Assembly: GCA_030043175.1 (NCBI GenBank)
Contig: JASHYD010000748.1
Location: 1 to 6,448, forward strand
Length of the DNA: 6,448 nucleotides
Source of the DNA: Xanthobacteraceae bacterium
GTDB lineage: Bacteria > Pseudomonadota > Alphaproteobacteria > Rhizobiales > Xanthobacteraceae
Direction: 5' to 3'
Of the stretch, positions 5,319-6,448 are shown one piece after another. The notes beneath the pieces were generated by a model. It had not been told where the DNA came from and did not search any database. It saw only the letters and a program-made list of their open reading frames with translations. A program made the translations under genes and the position numbers. How positions within the stretch are numbered: position 1 is the stretch's first letter; each line of letters opens with the position of its first letter.

Positions 5319-5460
5319 ATCAGCCGAGAATCCGGATGTGAATGCATCAAAGCAATTCGGGTAATCCGCAAGTTGGGCAATAAGAACGCCTATGAATTCG
5401 CCGACCTATGGAAGGGCTTCGCTGCGGGTAAGGCACGGCAAGGCAAAAAGGAGGTCGTCA
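5268..5460 (+). other. Weak ORF of unknown nature before the broken gene
   Basis: From the ATG at 5268 a frame reads MAKGSSTRHLLSDSYVQISR, then CIKAIRVIRKLGNKNAYEF and ADLWKGFAAGKARQGKKEVV. It could be a small basic protein, since residues from about 15 on have balanced composition, but it has no ribosome site and no recognised motif. Formally it continues to 5549. At 5448-5455 AAGGAGGT forms an excellent ribosome site five bases before an ATG at 5460, but that ATG is in a different phase from the conserved sequence that follows, so the original start of the downstream gene seems to have been lost or shifted. Confidence 0.25.
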
Positions 5461-6252
5461 TGGGAGACCGCCGACGAATTCGACACGGCACTACAGCGCC
5501 CTGCGCAGTTGGCGAACCAGGAGTTCTTCAACGAGGCGCAACGCGCTGAATTGGACGAGACTCGGTTGGCGACCCTCAACCGCTTCGCGACCGAACGCGA
5601 GATCAACGGGACCTATAATCGGGCGACGTTCCGTTCGACCAAGCCGACGGGGACGCGTACTTCGGATCGTCGATCCTCCCAATGGTCGGCTTCCGCCAGT
5701 TCGCTGCCGGAGCGTTGCCTCACCGGTGGACTACCCGAGTTTGGTATCGACACCGGCAGCTTTCGGCGCGTCGTGCAGACGCCGGTGGCATCTCGATGTA
5801 CTACGACGTCGGCCAGGGTCAGGGCTGGGAGCGCAACATCGTCATGGACGGAAGCCCCCATTTACCGCCCGGCATTCGTCAGTGGTTCGGCGACTCGCGC
5901 AGCCATTGGGATGGCGACACCCTCGTCGTCGACGTGACGGACTTCAGCCCGAAGACTGATGCCTTCGGGTCGCGGGAGAACCGGCACCTCATAGAGCGCT
6001 GGACGCGCACCGGGCCGACGACGCTCGCCTACGAGGTCACGGTCGAGGATCCGACGGTGTGGACCCAGCCTTGGACCGTCAAGGCAGGAGTTGAGCAAGC
6101 AAAGCGACCAGGAGAACCGGATTTATACCGAACCACGCTGCATTGAAGGCAACTACGGACTCCCGGGACTTCTGCATGGAAGGCGCGCGGAAGAGGCCGC
6201 TTTTGCGCAACGGCGAGGTCCCGATCCTGCCGCCATAGACAACACGAACGAC
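5461..6252 (+). pseudogene. Conserved hypothetical protein (soil-bacterial family), multiply frameshifted
   Basis: Pieces in three frames assemble into a family I recognise from many soil proteobacteria and acidobacteria, with no known function. The pieces are: DEFDTALQRPAQLANQEFF and NGTYNRATFRSTKPTGTRTS (to 5664); IVDPPNGRLPP (5666-5698, second frame); SLPERCLTGGLPEFGIDTGS and FRRVVQTP (5701-5783, first frame); GGISMYYDVGQGQGWERNIV, MDGSPHLPPGIRQWFGDSR, WDGDTLVVDVTDFSPKT, LIERWTRTGPTTLAYEVTVE and WTQPWTVK (5784-6083, third frame); and QELSKQSDQENRIYTEPRC, EGNYGLPGLLHGRRAEEAAF, GPDPAAIDNTND (6085-6252, first frame). About fifty family residues between IVDPPNGR and SLPERC seem missing, an internal deletion. 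Family members usually carry a signal peptide; none is found here. Single-base changes at about 5665, 5783 and 6083 account for the other switches. The gene is not functional as written. Confidence 0.8.
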
Positions 6253-6264
6253 GCGCCGCTACGC

Positions 6265-6447
6265 TCACAGAGAGGCCCCCCAGGGACCCATTGCAACAAT
6301 AGGCCTATTATCGGAGCAGATGACGAGTGCCGCGGCATCAGTGTGCGAGATCAACCGTACGCGTGGATCGCTCAGGACTCGCAGCCTTCGATCTGTAACA
6401 TACGCGGCATCCGTTCCCTGCAATCGAGGATCATCCAGTTTCCATGT
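6265..6447 (-). CDS. C-terminal end of an unidentified protein (start beyond right edge)
   Basis: Reading from the right edge, the minus strand is open for 60 residues to a TGA at 6267-6265. It contains TWKLDDPRLQGTDAAYVTDR, RLRVLSDPRVRLISHTDAAA and LVICSDNRPIVAMGPWGASL. The alternation of hydrophobic and charged residues, with probable beta strands (RLRVL, VRLISH, ALVICS, PIVAMG), looks like a real folded domain. I do not recognise the family. It converges with the broken gene to its left, with about 12 bases between them. The opposite strand is also open through this stretch but only as an extension of the broken gene, without family-like sequence, so I favour the minus strand. Its beginning lies outside the window. 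Confidence 0.5.
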   Translation of the reverse strand, partial: TWKLDDPRLQGTDAAYVTDRRLRVLSDPRVRLISHTDAAALVICSDNRPIVAMGPWGASL

Positions 6448-6448
6448 C

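Noticed and set aside
1..6448. tRNA genes, rRNA genes, CRISPR arrays
   Set aside because: I found no T-loop GGTTCGAATC-like sequence paired with an acceptor stem, no rRNA-like conserved segment, and no regularly spaced direct repeats.

Overview
The window reads as an accessory, decaying stretch of a high-GC chromosome or plasmid. It probably comes from an alphaproteobacterium of the Hyphomicrobiales (Bradyrhizobium/Mesorhizobium type). This is inferred from GC-rich codon use, a pRiA4b ORF-3 family protein, an IS481-type transposase remnant with a GTCACCTATGTGTCC-like end, and a resolvase tail of a kind I associate with rhizobia. No rRNA, tRNA, CRISPR array or housekeeping operon is visible.

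Layout. A 53-residue C-terminal end of an unknown protein enters from the left (3-164), followed by about 530 bases without a convincing gene. A 5'-damaged abortive-infection C-terminal domain (Abi_C) gene lies on the minus strand (693-1073), divergent from an intact pRiA4b ORF-3 family gene (1153-1758). Then comes a mobile-element scar. It holds an IS481-like terminal sequence (2118-2169), a compact palindromic element (2329-2377), a fragment of an IS481 DDE transposase (2385-2681), and directly next to it the C-terminal tail of a serine recombinase broken by two frameshifts (2689-2941). A helical, HEPN-like hypothetical gene with an internal compensated frameshift follows (3060-3593). Next are two tiny overlapping plus-strand ORFs (3813-3920 and 3910-4023), the first with a membrane helix. 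A well-formed minus-strand gene for a secreted cysteine-rich small protein (4031-4333) has an excellent ribosome site and a Crp/Fnr-like palindrome upstream.

The right third is poorer. A minus-strand ORF of doubtful reality (4824-5318) precedes a heavily broken copy of a conserved hypothetical protein family (5461-6252) whose recognisable sequence hops between three frames. The C-terminal end of an unknown minus-strand protein (6265-6447) runs off the right edge.

Functionally the genes do not form one pathway. The Abi_C and FRNLVHPGR-type proteins suggest former defence-related cargo on a mobile region, and the recombinase and IS fragments record how the region was assembled. Single-base indels in at least three genes mean either active pseudogenisation or uncorrected sequencing errors. 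That choice decides how many of these genes are really dead. I did not recognise a complete new system. The best leads are the coupled small ORFs, the Crp/Fnr-box cysteine-rich secreted protein, and the palindromic element.
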